A stretch of DNA of 64,000 nucleotides from Arbacia lixula (taxonomy: Eukaryota; Echinodermata; Echinoidea; Arbacioida; Arbaciidae), in assembly GCA_963669155.1 (NCBI GenBank), contig OZ022593.1:19945683-20009682 (forward strand), in the 5' to 3' direction. A program made the translations under genes and the position numbers. The notes under the pieces were generated by a model that was not told the origin of the DNA, did not search any database, and saw only the letters and a list, made by a program, of their open reading frames with translations. Positions 12,950-24,900 of this stretch are shown one piece after another (position 1 is the stretch's first letter; each line of letters opens with the position of its first letter).

Positions 12950-12995
12950 GGTGGTCTGTCGTACGCCGACAGATCACCTTCCGATTTCGTCGGAA
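12950..12995. other. Pair of adjacent hairpins, unit 1
   Basis: GGTGGTCTGTCG pairs with CGACAGATCACC, directly followed by TTCCGA pairing with TCGGAA, then CTT repeats. Conserved at 35430-35475 and 61541-61586. It could mark a transposon end; the roughly 1.2 kb that follow contain alternating CGCG/GTGCGC stretches. Confidence 0.6.
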
Positions 12996-14160
12996 TTTTC
13001 TTTCTTCTTCTTCTTCTTATTTTTATTCCATACCCCCACTTTTTGGTTGTCATCTATATCTCAACAATGCATGTGTCATGCCTTATATTTTTGTCATGTA
13101 TAGGTATACATGTGAACTTGGCAAATTAAGATTTTCAAGGTCATAAAATAACCGTGACGTCATCTACGAGCAATTTAATGAAATTCTATTAACTTATATA
13201 TCTCTAGAACTGATCATCTTTAGCTAATGAAAATTGACATGCATAAAATTAATGAGAAGACAATTAATATCAATGAACAAAAACGCGCGCGTACACGTAC
13301 GTTAGTGCAATAACGTGCGCGCAAAATTTTAAAATGCTCCAAATCAACTAGAAATTGTTTTGCATATGTTTCAGGCCATTTCAAGCATTTCAACAATTTC
13401 CGCGCGTGCGCGCGTTTTTCCGTACACTACATATAGCACACCCTGTCATTTTGAACCATTTCCATGCAATAACAAGTTCGTGCGGATGCGTCAAAGTTGT
13501 AAGTCTGCGCGTGCGTCAATACGTTTTTGTGTGCAAATATCGCAAAAAACATGACTACCTTCAATCGGCCATAGCTCTTCAGAACGGCTGGTAACCCCCA
13601 TTTTTTTTAATATTCGAAAAGAATATGAAATGTAGATGTGATTTCATGTATCATTTTACCGTTAAGTACATCGAGACGTCATCGTATTGCCATGTAAAGG
13701 GAAAAAAAATGAATTTTCATGTATGACGTCATGAACTTTTTCACCCGTTTTTGCGTATCTCAGTAATCCTTCATCAATTTCCTCCCAAATTTCAGTATGT
13801 GATAGCTGAGACATTGCTCTATGAAAAAACTACCCTTAATTTTTTAATGTGATTCTTTCTTAATGGTTTAAATTTGATTATAGACATTAATGTCAAAATC
13901 GGACGGATGTACGTGTTATGTCAATGGAAGGGGTATTTGTGAAATGACATGACGACGACCTTCTTTGAGCTGTATCTCGCTTATGTTTGGCTCTGTTACT
14001 CTGAAAGTTTAGTATGTTGTAGCTGAGTCTACTAGCTTTCGGGGCAGTAGTCTCCATTTTTTAATCAGATGTCGGGATCTTGGCAAACTTTCAGCTTGAA
14101 TATTTATTTCTAAATTATTCTAGCCCCTGCTGGGCATTACGTGTTAAGTGAATGGGAAGA

Positions 14161-14220
14161 TTTGTGGCTCAATGGGTAAGGCGCTATCTCGAGGCCCCTG
14201 GTTCGATTCCTGAAGTGAGT
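14161..14220 (+). mobile_element. tRNA-derived SINE head, unit 1
   Basis: Contains an A box TGGCTCAATGG (14165-14175) and a B box GGTTCGATTCC (14200-14210) at tRNA-like spacing. No full cloverleaf with acceptor stem was found, so it reads as a SINE promoter rather than a tRNA gene. The body is followed by T-rich sequence to about 14350. Confidence 0.65.
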
Positions 14221-14901
14221 ACGGTCAGTTTGTTTATTCCTTTTGCAATGTTTATTTTGCCACCTTCTTCTGTTCTATCCCTCACTTTGTCATTCTCTTT
14301 GAGATTTTCTTTCCCATTTTTTTCTTCTCGCCATTTTATCATAAATGGCTGTTAATTACATATTGTTAGCACATACATGTCATTGAGGCCAGTCTCTTTC
14401 GTGTGTGCTGCCTTTGATTTCTAATGAATAGATGATGTCACCGTGGAAGGTCCATGGTGTCACCGTGCATTTACCATCCAATTTCTGTGTAAAAAATGCC
14501 ATACAGACCACATTATACTTGTCCACAAGTATGTCTCGTTTTCATTTGATTCCTTCCTGGGAGAATGGGATCCATGGTCATTACATCGAGCAGAGTTGTT
14601 AAATCCTTTCATTCATTCACCTTAAGTTCACTGTAGTGCATTTAAGCTGGCAAAGTTTCCTGCAATTACACATTCCTTATTTTGGCAATACTAAGAGCCT
14701 CTTTTTCTGAACAAAAATATTTTCTCTTTCAATTTTTCATAAGACAAAAATGTAGCATACAAATAAAACACAAATATAGAAATATAGAAACATGAAAAAA
14801 AAACATAATGAACATAGATGGTGAAGTAGAACATAAACTACTACATTGAATAACATATTTTCATACCAAAAAATGATGATCTTTGTCCCTCTTTTATCTA
14901 C

Positions 14902-15356
14902 TTAAAGGGATAGTTTACCCTAAAATTAAGTTGGTTCCAATAAAGGCAGACACATTAAAAGAAACATATTAGTGAAGGTTTGATGAAAATCCGTCAAAGG
15001 CTAAGAAAATTTTGATCATTTTATATTTTGACTTTGTGACGTCACGTGCGAGGTACTCTCTCATATGTTGTGTACAATTTCTAAGAACTGTTTGCATCCT
15101 TGTACCGATGTATCTTATTCATCATTAGAATTATGTTTTTACACACATACCTCTATGAAACAAAAAAAAAACAATTTATGGAATTTTATTGCACATGACG
15201 TATGGAAGAGCACCTCGAACGTGACGTCACAAAAATCGAATTTTCAAAAGATCATGAATCTTTTATCCTAAACGAATTTTGTCAAACCCTTACGTATATG
15301 TTTCTTTCACGTTTCTGCTTTTATTGAAACCAATGCATGGTGAACTATCACTTTAA
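14902..15356. mobile_element. TTAA-flanked MITE, unit 1 (second member)
   Basis: Bounded by TTAA; ends AGGGATAGTTTACC and, inverted, AGTGATAGTTCACC. Internal GTGACGTCAC motifs. About 455 bases and non-coding. Copies at 37413-37867 (unit 2) and 63499-63953 (unit 3). Confidence 0.75.
15320..15325 (-). promoter_or_regulatory. Candidate poly(A) signal for copy B
   Basis: AATAAA on the minus strand about 425 bases past the stop codon and just past the 85-bp array. It lies inside the right end of the TTAA MITE. The same hexamer serves copy C at 37831-37836. Confidence 0.3.
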
Positions 15357-15400
15357 GGTCTAACTTGCGATTTTACAAAATTGTTCCGAGGGCAATAGAA

Positions 15401-15830
15401 TGCTGCATTCCTAATGAGGGACGTCTTTCATGCTGCTCATTGGCTGATGTCAGAAATCGAGGACACTCAGAGATCAGCTTAGCAATGCTGCATTCCTAAT
15501 GAGTGACGCCTTTCGTGCTGCTGATTGGCTGGTGTCAGAGATCGAGGACACTCAGAGATCAGCTTAGCAATGCTGCATTCCTAATGAGGGACGTCTTTCA
15601 TGCTGCTGATTGGCTGGTGACAGAGATCGAGGACACTCAGGGATCAGCTTAGCAATTCTGCATTCCTAATGAGTGACGTCTTTTGTGCTGCTGATTGGCT
15701 GGTGTCAGAGATCGAGGACACTCAGGGATCAGCTTAGCAATGCTGCATTCCTAATGAGGGACGTCTTTCGAGCTGCTGATTGGCTGGTGACAGAGAGGAC
15801 ATTCAGAAGTTAGCTCAGCAATGGTGCAGT
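15401..15830. repeat. 85-bp tandem array at the 3' end of copy B (5 units)
   Basis: Monomers start at 15401, 15486, 15571, 15656 and 15741, an exact 85-base step. The last one overlaps exon 18 and encodes the final RING half and stop. The other four are 3' flank or UTR copies that still read CSIAKLIPECP in the same frame after the stop. Confidence 0.93.
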
Positions 15831-15956
15831 CTTTTACGTGGCCGCACATGAAAGTGATCCTCTTCCTCACGAGGTGTCTGGGACTAGTGTGGGCTCTGCT
15901 ATGCATTGATGCCAGCTCATCTTCAGCGGGCCGCACAATCGACCTTAGTCTCCCGA
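15751..15956 (-). CDS. MIB2-like: Copy B exon 18: partial C-terminal RING and stop
   Basis: 206 bases including the TAG stop at 15753-15751. Encodes FMCGHVKDCTIAELTSECPL followed by CHQPI, the second half of a MIB-type RING. Present: Cys-Gly-His, one following Cys and the last Cys-x2-Cys pair. Absent: the first Cys-x2-Cys pair and the sixth ligand (Ala instead). The preceding 222-base intron holds no cysteine-rich exon. Equivalent in C: 38552-38347. Confidence 0.85.
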
Positions 15957-18900
15957 CTAGCAAGAGGATAGAAGGGAGAGATATACATGTATGTTACTGG
16001 CTAGCTATCTATCAATCAAATATTTCCTAAGACATCGCATAAACCGTGACATTACCTAAAAATATCTTACCTGAAAATCTGACTGATTGTCACGTCAAGA
16101 TCATTTGCACAAAGTTTGAAGGAGAAAAGCAAATACATATCTTGAATATAAATGACAAAACCTTACTCGTATCATTACCTTGACCCTTGGCAAGGTCATA
16201 TGACCCACCCACGGTGAGACCAGAGAAGCCCATTGGACCCCTTGCTAGGTTCTCCCTCGTAGGTGCATTGGAACGTTTCTTGGACTGCTTATTCTTTGCG
16301 GCCTTTGCATCAGGTTTTGTCTCCCTGAAGGTTTTTGAGATTGAGGCCATTCCTGGGTCCTCGTCCTCAAGCTGCATTCTTCTCAAGGTGTCGGCCACGC
16401 TGGAGTGACACAGGCCTGCTCCACCCTCCAAATCCTCATCCAACGCCGCAGCAGCACCCGGTGGTGAGGCTGTGGATGCCCAGGTGTGTCCATCTCCCGT
16501 TCCATCAGGGGTTCTAGTCTGCTTCTCTTTCTCCTTTGATCCCTTCTTTGATCCTTTCTTTGACCTCTGGTTTGATGAGAGGTTCTCTGGTTTGGGGACA
16601 GCAGAGGCTGGTCCACCCTCTTTTGTGGGTCCTCTGGAGACTGAGCGCAGCGGAAGCTGCTGGGGGCTGACCTGTTGCTTGGAAATGTCATGCCTGAGGT
16701 ATAGAAATAGAACAACAGCAACAAACTAGCCCATGAAATGTCAGCAGCAGCAAAGTTGTTGATTTCATGTGATTATTAGGGAGAGGAGGGATGATTGATG
16801 ATGGGCGTCCCTAGCAAGGAATAAGGAAGGGTGGGAGGGGGTTGTCCACCCATGCATGGTAGGGTCTTTATGGAAAACTGATGCGTGCAAATCTTACTTT
16901 AGAGCATACTCAAATAATTTTCTATGTCATTATATGCAGTCCTCATTACATTTCTATATATTTTATACATTGATAATTTCCCATTTTTCAAACTCTTTTC
17001 ATCAAATTTTGTTTTTTGCATTAAACACTGACATTTCTTTTTATTGGACGACCTTTACGACCGAAAAATTGGGAGGGGGTAATTGCAAAGACCACCCTAA
17101 CCACTTAACGGAAACTATGACTAAAGTGCAGTATATGCACGTTCAATGAGAAAGGGGAAGGACAGCAATAGAAAGCAAATCAAAATGAGAAGCAGAGAGC
17201 GAGAAGATGACGGAGAAGAAGGAGAAACAGATATTAAGAATGAGGAAGTGAAGAGGAGAAACATGAAGCAGAATAAACCACCTCAATCTCTTCTCAATCT
17301 CGGTGAGTGCTGGTAAGATTCTGTCTCCATGGAACTGCATCATCTGTCGTATGGTGACTCCTCGGTAGTCAGGGACATCAAGGCTTGCCCCATGTGTCAC
17401 CAGATACGCCACCAGGGCATCTCGATTGGTCTGGACTCCAAGATGACCCCACTTCTCTTTCATCTGTGTGAGGGGTGGGATCAAATGTTGAGAGAGAATT
17501 GGTGTGATCATGTGTTTAGCATTTAGAGAGAGATTGTGTCATGATGGATAAGAAGGTAGAGGATTAGTGGGGTCGTAATGGATTAGAAGGTAGAGAGGAG
17601 GGTTTGGGGATCATTATGGGTTATAAGGTAGAGAGAGGATTAGTGGGGATCGTAATGGATTAGAACGAATTAGAGAGAGAGGAGAGAGGATTATAGTGGA
17701 TTAGAGGGTAGAGAGAGAATAATTTAAAATCATGGGTTTAGTATTAAGAAAGAGAGGGGATCATAATGAATTAAAAGTTAGAGAGAGGATTAGTGAGGAT
17801 CATGGTTTTATATTGTTTAGAAAGTGAGGGGATCATTATGAATTAGAAGGTACAAAGAGGAAGAATGAGGAGCAACACAGTGTTATGTGATCGTAGTGTC
17901 CATTTACGACTCCCCCACCTCAAATGATATTGTCCATGTTTATAACCACTTATCCCAGCTAGAAGCCCAATTACTCTGAAGGTTTTGCTGGCTTTTAGTG
18001 GAATTTGGAACTGTGACATAGGAAGGCCCAGCTTGTTATGAGTCATTATACATCAAAGAAACTGGCCCTGCTACCAATGAATTTCACGATAATTATTTAC
18101 TTGTTTCTTATTAGAGAACCATTATATTCAGAGGTATCAGAGAATTTGAATCAGACAGACATACTTTAGACAGATATTCTGTCATCCATCAAATTGAGAG
18201 AGATTCATCAATCACAGAGTAATATACCTGTGCAGCAGATATACAACAAGGTACAGAGCTATCAGAGCTACCATCGAGTTTAAGAGCTGAGTAACAGATA
18301 AAGCATAGTGCAATGTGTAATACACTTTGAGTCTACAAGTCCTTCTTAAACCAAAAACTTAGCAACACTACAGATCGTGATTTTTTTTTTTACCTTTGTC
18401 AGGAACTCCTTGTCAGGTAGTTGCTTGTCAGACATGTAGATGCGATGGTTGTGAGCAATGCGTAGGGTAGAGTAACCCCAGTCATTGGGTGTGTCACAAG
18501 TTGCCCCGCTCCGCACAAGAATCTCTACTATATCCATGTTGTCATTGATGACACCTTCAGAGACTGCTGTGTGATTGTGATTGTAGCATGCTACATCCAA
18601 ATTGCAGTGCCCCTGTAAAAGATCGAACAAGATTGTGGAGTCAAATGATTTTGTACATGACCTCGACCCATGACAGTTGGACCCCGTTGAAGTTATTTTG
18701 GCTGAGAATGTGTGTTTTGATCCTGTAGCAGCACTAAATTGCATATTGTATAATTATTTTGGATCGTAGATGGCGTCGTAGGTTGTTTATATATTGTTTG
18801 TATATCACCATGGTTGCTGGAACCTACTTTCACGCCCGCAGTTTCTCCAGCCTGTTCTGGATCCTAATTTGCATAAATGCTGATTTAGGCGGGCAATTAT

Positions 18901-21900
18901 CGTCCGCTAATTGGACGCCGCTGAAGCCCACGGATCCCGCGGTGGCAAAGGAGAAAAAGGCAAAGGAGAAGAGAAGGGAAAATAGCCTTGGGAGCAAGAA
19001 GAAGCAAAACTGAGAGATAGCGACATGAGAGAGAAATAACAAACAAAGATATTGAAAGTGATTATAACAAATCCAGCTTACCTTTCTGATCAGTATTTCT
19101 GCTGTTTTACAGCCAATCCACATTGCCGCACTCATAAGCGGGGTGTATCCTTCCCAACACCTTGCCTCCACCAGTCTAGGACATTTCTCTATCAGTACGG
19201 ATACAGCACTACGCAAGTTGAATGGGATGCGGTATGGGAGGGTGGAGAACAGTGTGTACGGGAAGAGGAGAGGGTGATGATAGGGTGTTAGATAGAGGTG
19301 ACTGACACACATTGGAGCATTAATACTGTGCATGGTAAATTTTCAATTGCAAACTAAGTTAAAATGTTCATCTCACTCCATGTTGTTACAGACCCACTTT
19401 TCTATATTGCCTTCTCTGCTCTAGCTCTTGTTGGAATATAATGTAAAGCGCGCTACCTCATACAATCCCCTGGGAATGACCCAGTCACATCATAGGTAAT
19501 ATTAAAGCCTTATAATTTACTTCCAGGTTCCCTATTTTACTCCAAGAAATTGAGACACAGGTCATGCAAATTTTTAGAGCATTTAAAATGAAGAGGTTTG
19601 AATACACAACCCTGGTCGTGAGAACGGGTACTAGCTGTGACCATCAAGCATCAGGGCTGCCACAGAACCAACATTCACCATTGTTTTATTAATAAAACAA
19701 ATTAAAAAGGGGAAGCACTCGTTATTCAGAAAGTTCGTTATTCCGAACGTTACGATATGTTACGTTTGTTTTCTGACTAAGGAGCATCGAGGTATAGGCA
19801 ATTTACGTGTATCAGAATTACGAACCTTCGGAATAAACAAACCTTCGGAATGTCGAACTGTAGGCCCCTAACCTAAAAAAGGATATATACTCACTGTGCA
19901 TTATCAACTCCTGCAGATAGTGCCATCACGGATCTCTGAGCTGTATTGACAGCTTTGAGATCAGCAGAACCTCCCATAAGCAGATCAAACATGGCTGGAG
20001 TCACACAATATGGTCTGCTGGCCGCATTCATCATAGGGGTGAACATGGCGTAAACCTTGCACTAGAAATGATATCACCAACACAATACAACACAATAAAA
20101 GCACTGGTTTCCATCGTATAGTCCATAGTCTCCCTATCACTTTGGACAGTCTTCCTATCAAGATACAAGACCTGGTTCCGATTACATAGTCCATTCCTAT
20201 TTGGACACAAGCCCTAGTTCCTATTACACTACATCACATAGTCCACAGTCCCTTGAAATTGGCAACCAGCCGTCCACAAGCCTTCCCTGTATTTGGTTAC
20301 AAGCCCTGACTTCTATTTCATAGTCAACATTCCTTCTTTCACGTTATCTCTGTGCTTCCCATGTCAAAGCCAACGTCTACCATCTTCTTTTGGTATCAAC
20401 CCTTGTTCTCATTACTTGGTCAATAGTCCTTCTCTTTGGATACAAACCATGGCTCCTACCTTCAAGTTGACGTCAGCACCATGCTGAAGTAGATGTCTGG
20501 CACACTCTTTGTGGCCCATAGTGCAAGCTATATCCAGACTAGTGAGCCCTGTAGGAGAAACAGCGCCAACATCCGCTCCATAGTTCAGAAGCAACTCCAC
20601 AATGCTGTGGTGGTTGCTAGATCAGTTCAAGACACAAACATGCACAATAGTTTTAAAAGTGTCGAAGACAGAATGCAAATTTTCATGGTTAATGGAGACC
20701 AGAAGTGAACAATTCTTTGGAAATGTTGTACCCCATCCATGTCACTAAAACCATATGCCACCCTTTCAACAACAAAAAAACATGAACCCAATAAAACTGA
20801 GGTAGTTAAAAAATTATAAACACATAAGTACAATTGATTGAGGGGAAGAGAAAGAATTTCTATGACAGAATGCACCAAAGCTTCTCATCAGCAGTTAAAA
20901 AACGTTATCATGATCCATATAATAAGTACTCAATTGAAGTGTTCACCATGTTCACAGTATATCCCGTAGCAAGAAAAATACATGTAAGTGTGCACATTAG
21001 CTTTACTGTTGGATCATTTCGCCCCACCCCCAGCTAGCCCCCTTAACATGAATTTGTCAACAATGTGATTACTCCATCAGCAACAAAAGAGCTATGTCCT
21101 TTTTAGGGAAGTGCTTTCCAAAACAAATCAACCTTTCGTTAACAATTCATAAGCTTTATTGCTTTATAACTTACAAGAGAGTTGCAATGTACAGAGATGA
21201 ATAACCCTCATGGTTCAGACTTTCTGTAAACGCCCCTCGTTCAAGAAACAGGTGCACCATCTCAACATTATTTTCCTCCACGTGCATTGTCAACAGACTA
21301 GATAGGCCAGGACCAATTTCCTCATTAACCTGCATCACATCAAACATAAAGAACGCATGTCATCTGCATGTACTCGGAGCATTCATATTTTTGTCAATCC
21401 AGACAGCCTTGCTAGAAGGATTGAAGTGAGACGTACATGAAGCTGGCATGTTTTACACAGACAAATATTCTTTGCCTAGTCCTTTACTCTTCATCAGGAC
21501 AGATGTGGCAAGAATCTATAGTCTAGCTGTTTGTACACGGTGGTAGATCTTGGAGCGTCAGACAACTCCTTCTACACCAACATTCATATAAACTCTTAAT
21601 GTGCCATGTGTGTATTTGCTTAATAAGTACACACACAATTCCAATATAGAATCCATTTGTCTGTAACGCAAAGTAGGCGTCATGACTGTTTGGACAATTT
21701 TATCTATTTTAGTAACATCAAAACATATACACAATTGGTATACAAGTATATTCCCCCTTCGCCCTTCCCTGGCTCCGATATCGGGCTTACCCATTCTGGA
21801 TGTACGTCTAAATACTCCTTCGTACTTTGAATGTCTTTCCGTTCAAGCGTAGCATCATAAAAATCCGTCTTCGGGTTTAAAGTCATTTGAAGGTACGCAT

Positions 21901-24900
21901 CTGGGATAGAAACAAGGGCAGAAAATAAAGGCCTTGTATGTCCATGCCAAACATGAATATTCTAGAAAATCTTACTTAAATTCATAACATTCTCAAACTT
22001 CATTCCACTAGGCAAAACTAGAGCAATTCGACTGCCACATACCATATACTACCGTGTACTACCATATACAATCAATAAATATGCCTTCATCTCTAAGTTA
22101 ACTTCATCTGGTCTGAATTGAAAATCTCCTATGGTCAGAGAACTTGGACATTTGGTTGAAATTAGTAGTATTGTAAACAAATATCTGTGAGGAAAAAATA
22201 TTACATTTCTGACAAGATTCATTGACCTTTCAACTACCTCGGTTTAACGATCTGTAATGGTATAGTACTATTTTGAGTTGAAATTGTACCATTGAACTTC
22301 TCTTTGGGTGATGTTTTTCCAATTTGGGCAAAGTTCATTGAACTTTAACCTCAAATCTCATCCATCTATCTCCACGCAGTAATCCATTGTTGTGCTACTT
22401 TGAGTTGAAAATTGAGAAAATTATGTTTGAGCACAGGACAGTTTACTCTTAACTTAGGTAAAAACTCATTTGAAAAAGGGAGACAAAAAGAATATTACCT
22501 AAGAAAGGTACGCGTTTTTCTGCAAGTTTCTTCGTTATGTCAATCTTTTCAGGCATCAGGCTGGCAGCATTGAAGATGAATCCCTTTCCACAAGCAAGCT
22601 TCACTTTGACATCTAGCCCATCAACGTGAACAACCTTACCAACTTTTCCGATTGCCTTGGGATTAAAAGTCATTGTACAAAGAATTACAGAGAAAAATGA
22701 TGTGAACAACTTTATCCCCATTCTTCCACTTTCCGTGGGAAGAAAATTAAAGATACAAAGTCTCGAGTTACTGAGGCAGACATTCACATCTAGTGTATCA
22801 ATGTAAAAACCCTCTCTGACCCTTCTGATGGCCTTGTGATAAACGTTCATGACACAAAGTGTTTTTATGACATTTTGAGATATTTCATTTTTTATTTTTT
22901 ATTCAAATTTATTAAAATTTTATTAAAATACAGACTGAAATTTTGTGTGACTTCATACAGACTCTATGATGCTGGCTATATAGTTACAAGTGAGAGGTCA
23001 ACTGTGGTCAGATTACGGATGCTTTCTCACATGTTTCATGTTGGCTGTCCACCCTCCGTGTCCAGTCTGCAACCTCTTGACCATCTCCACATCCTCACTC
23101 ACGCGCACCGGCTGACACAACACAAACCGATGAAGCTAGGCATGCATGCAACAGGCAGGAGATCAAAGTGGAAATATTAGATTGTCTTATCCTGGTAACG
23201 CTATGTACAAGGAGAAGTTCAATTCATGGAACGAGGAGGGGATAGATGTTAGACTTGCCGATTATTCCTGCAGAATGTCATACGAGGTCCTAATCCCACC
23301 CACCGTCGGTCCCCGCCTGCTCCCTATGATACTCGAGGACTCCGGCATTTATTACAGACTTCTATATAAGGCCCATATGTAGCTTCTTGTGGTGATCACT
23401 GCGTTACTGCACCACACAATGCCAAAGTATTAAAAAAATGACGTAAATTTTTATCATCTTTAATGTTTGATTTGCTTGCGTTGTTTATGGTAATTACAGT
23501 ACGACACCTCCAATTTTCATTGCAATATCAGTATGGGTAAAATGCAGTACTAGATTCAGAGATTGGCTTTAAATTGTGGCTGAACTGTTTATCCAGAAAT
23601 ATTGGGGTCGTATATAAGGGAAGCACTCATTATTCCGAAGGTTCGTTATTCCGAACGCTACGCGACAAATGCTCGGATTAACGAACCCTTTTTCGTTTTC
23701 GGACTAACGAGGTATAGGCAATTTACTTGTTTCGGAATGACGAGCCTTCGGAATATCGAACTGTAACCGTATATAATACCAGAATCATCAAATCGGAAGC
23801 ACATACCCTCATCCTTAGCAATCTTAAATCGTTGCCCTTCATCCTCCATCCTACATCCTAGATATTTACTTATGGTGAATATGAATATGGGATAAACCAG
23901 GCAGCAATCCACTTGTCATAGTCATATCACAGTGCAATCAATGCTTAACCCAACATGCAACCCTCAAAGACAAGTGTATCAAACATCTCAAAACAATACT
24001 ATTATTCCTCGGCTAGCCACCTCGTGATATAAGTATTGTTTTGAGATTAACTTATGCCTATAGTTTTAACCCATGTACCTCTGATCAATCTCTTTTTGTA
24101 TACTATATCTTTGCCACGCAGTTTGTTTCTCCTGTTATGACATTATACAAACTAATTACTTTCACCACACTATTGCAGTGTACATTACGACTGGTATACA
24201 CCACCTTTCTCAGAGCGCAAGGGTGAACAGGATGTACTCTCTCAGAACCTTTGAAGGTTACCACAAGGTCACCAAGATCAGTCTTTCCACTGACCACACC
24301 CTGTTTCCCAATAATCTGAAGAATAAGGAGAGCAACATAAACAAAACATTCTGATGGTACACACAATAATGGGATAAAGTGTTCTCCATCAAATTATTAT
24401 ACACAATACGTTGATGAAATCAATGTAAAATAACCATCATTGTTCATCGTCCGATTTACTTTCCTGAGGGAATATTTAGAAGGCAAGTCTCTAATCACAG
24501 AAAAAAATATCAATGCAAGTTCTCAAGATAGCAGGCGCATCTATTCATATGTCCATCATCGGCAAATGCACATGAATTTGTTCTATTACCACAATGATGA
24601 ATCGGTTCCTGCCATATCTCCTTCAGGGAGAGGTATTACATCCTTCGACCAGTTATATATTTTGTGCAACTTTGGGTTCTCTTGAACTGAAAAGGCTGCG
24701 CTAACGTAAAAAAAGGCCAAAACCTGGAGCTGAGAGGTGAGTTGTATAGCCACCTGCAATATGTACCTCTTCCATGTGCGGTTCCCAGAGGCCTCTGCGC
24801 GTTTGGAGCTTTTTCAGCTCTGTGACGGATGCTGATACCAACACTTTGTCACCGTCATTGATCGTTGGTTCGTAGCCTGTGAGTGTGGAGGGAAATGATA

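Larger units (their letters stand above)
8881..15320. other. Intergenic region between copies B and A (no gene seen)
   Basis: Holds the listed repeats plus unrecognised sequence at 9240-9650, 10310-11030, 11520-12040, 12500-12940 and 13020-14150. Open frames are short and fall on repeats. CG-rich GCGCGTGCGCGC stretches occur near 13280-13420. A weak internal repeat sits at 13740-13830 and 13940-14050. The copy A promoter is presumably near 9320-9650. Confidence 0.6.
1..22302. repeat. Tandem segmental duplication, unit 1
   Basis: The opening bases recur near 22303 and 47170, in the same orientation and with the same order of exons and repeats. The unit holds the 5' half of copy A, one intergenic region and the 3' half of copy B. 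Confidence 0.92.

Noticed and set aside
14152..14220. Functional tRNA gene
   Set aside because: Promoter boxes are present but I could not fold a full acceptor stem and anticodon arm; decay in units 2 and 3 fits a SINE.
15957..16178. Hidden exon with the first RING cysteines
   Set aside because: The minus-strand sequence of this 222-base intron shows no Cys-x2-Cys motif between usable splice sites.
21175..21329. Earlier exon 11 donor at GAGG|GTTATT
   Set aside because: It would leave the wrong phase for exon 12 and cut an ankyrin repeat; the downstream GTAAGT fits both.
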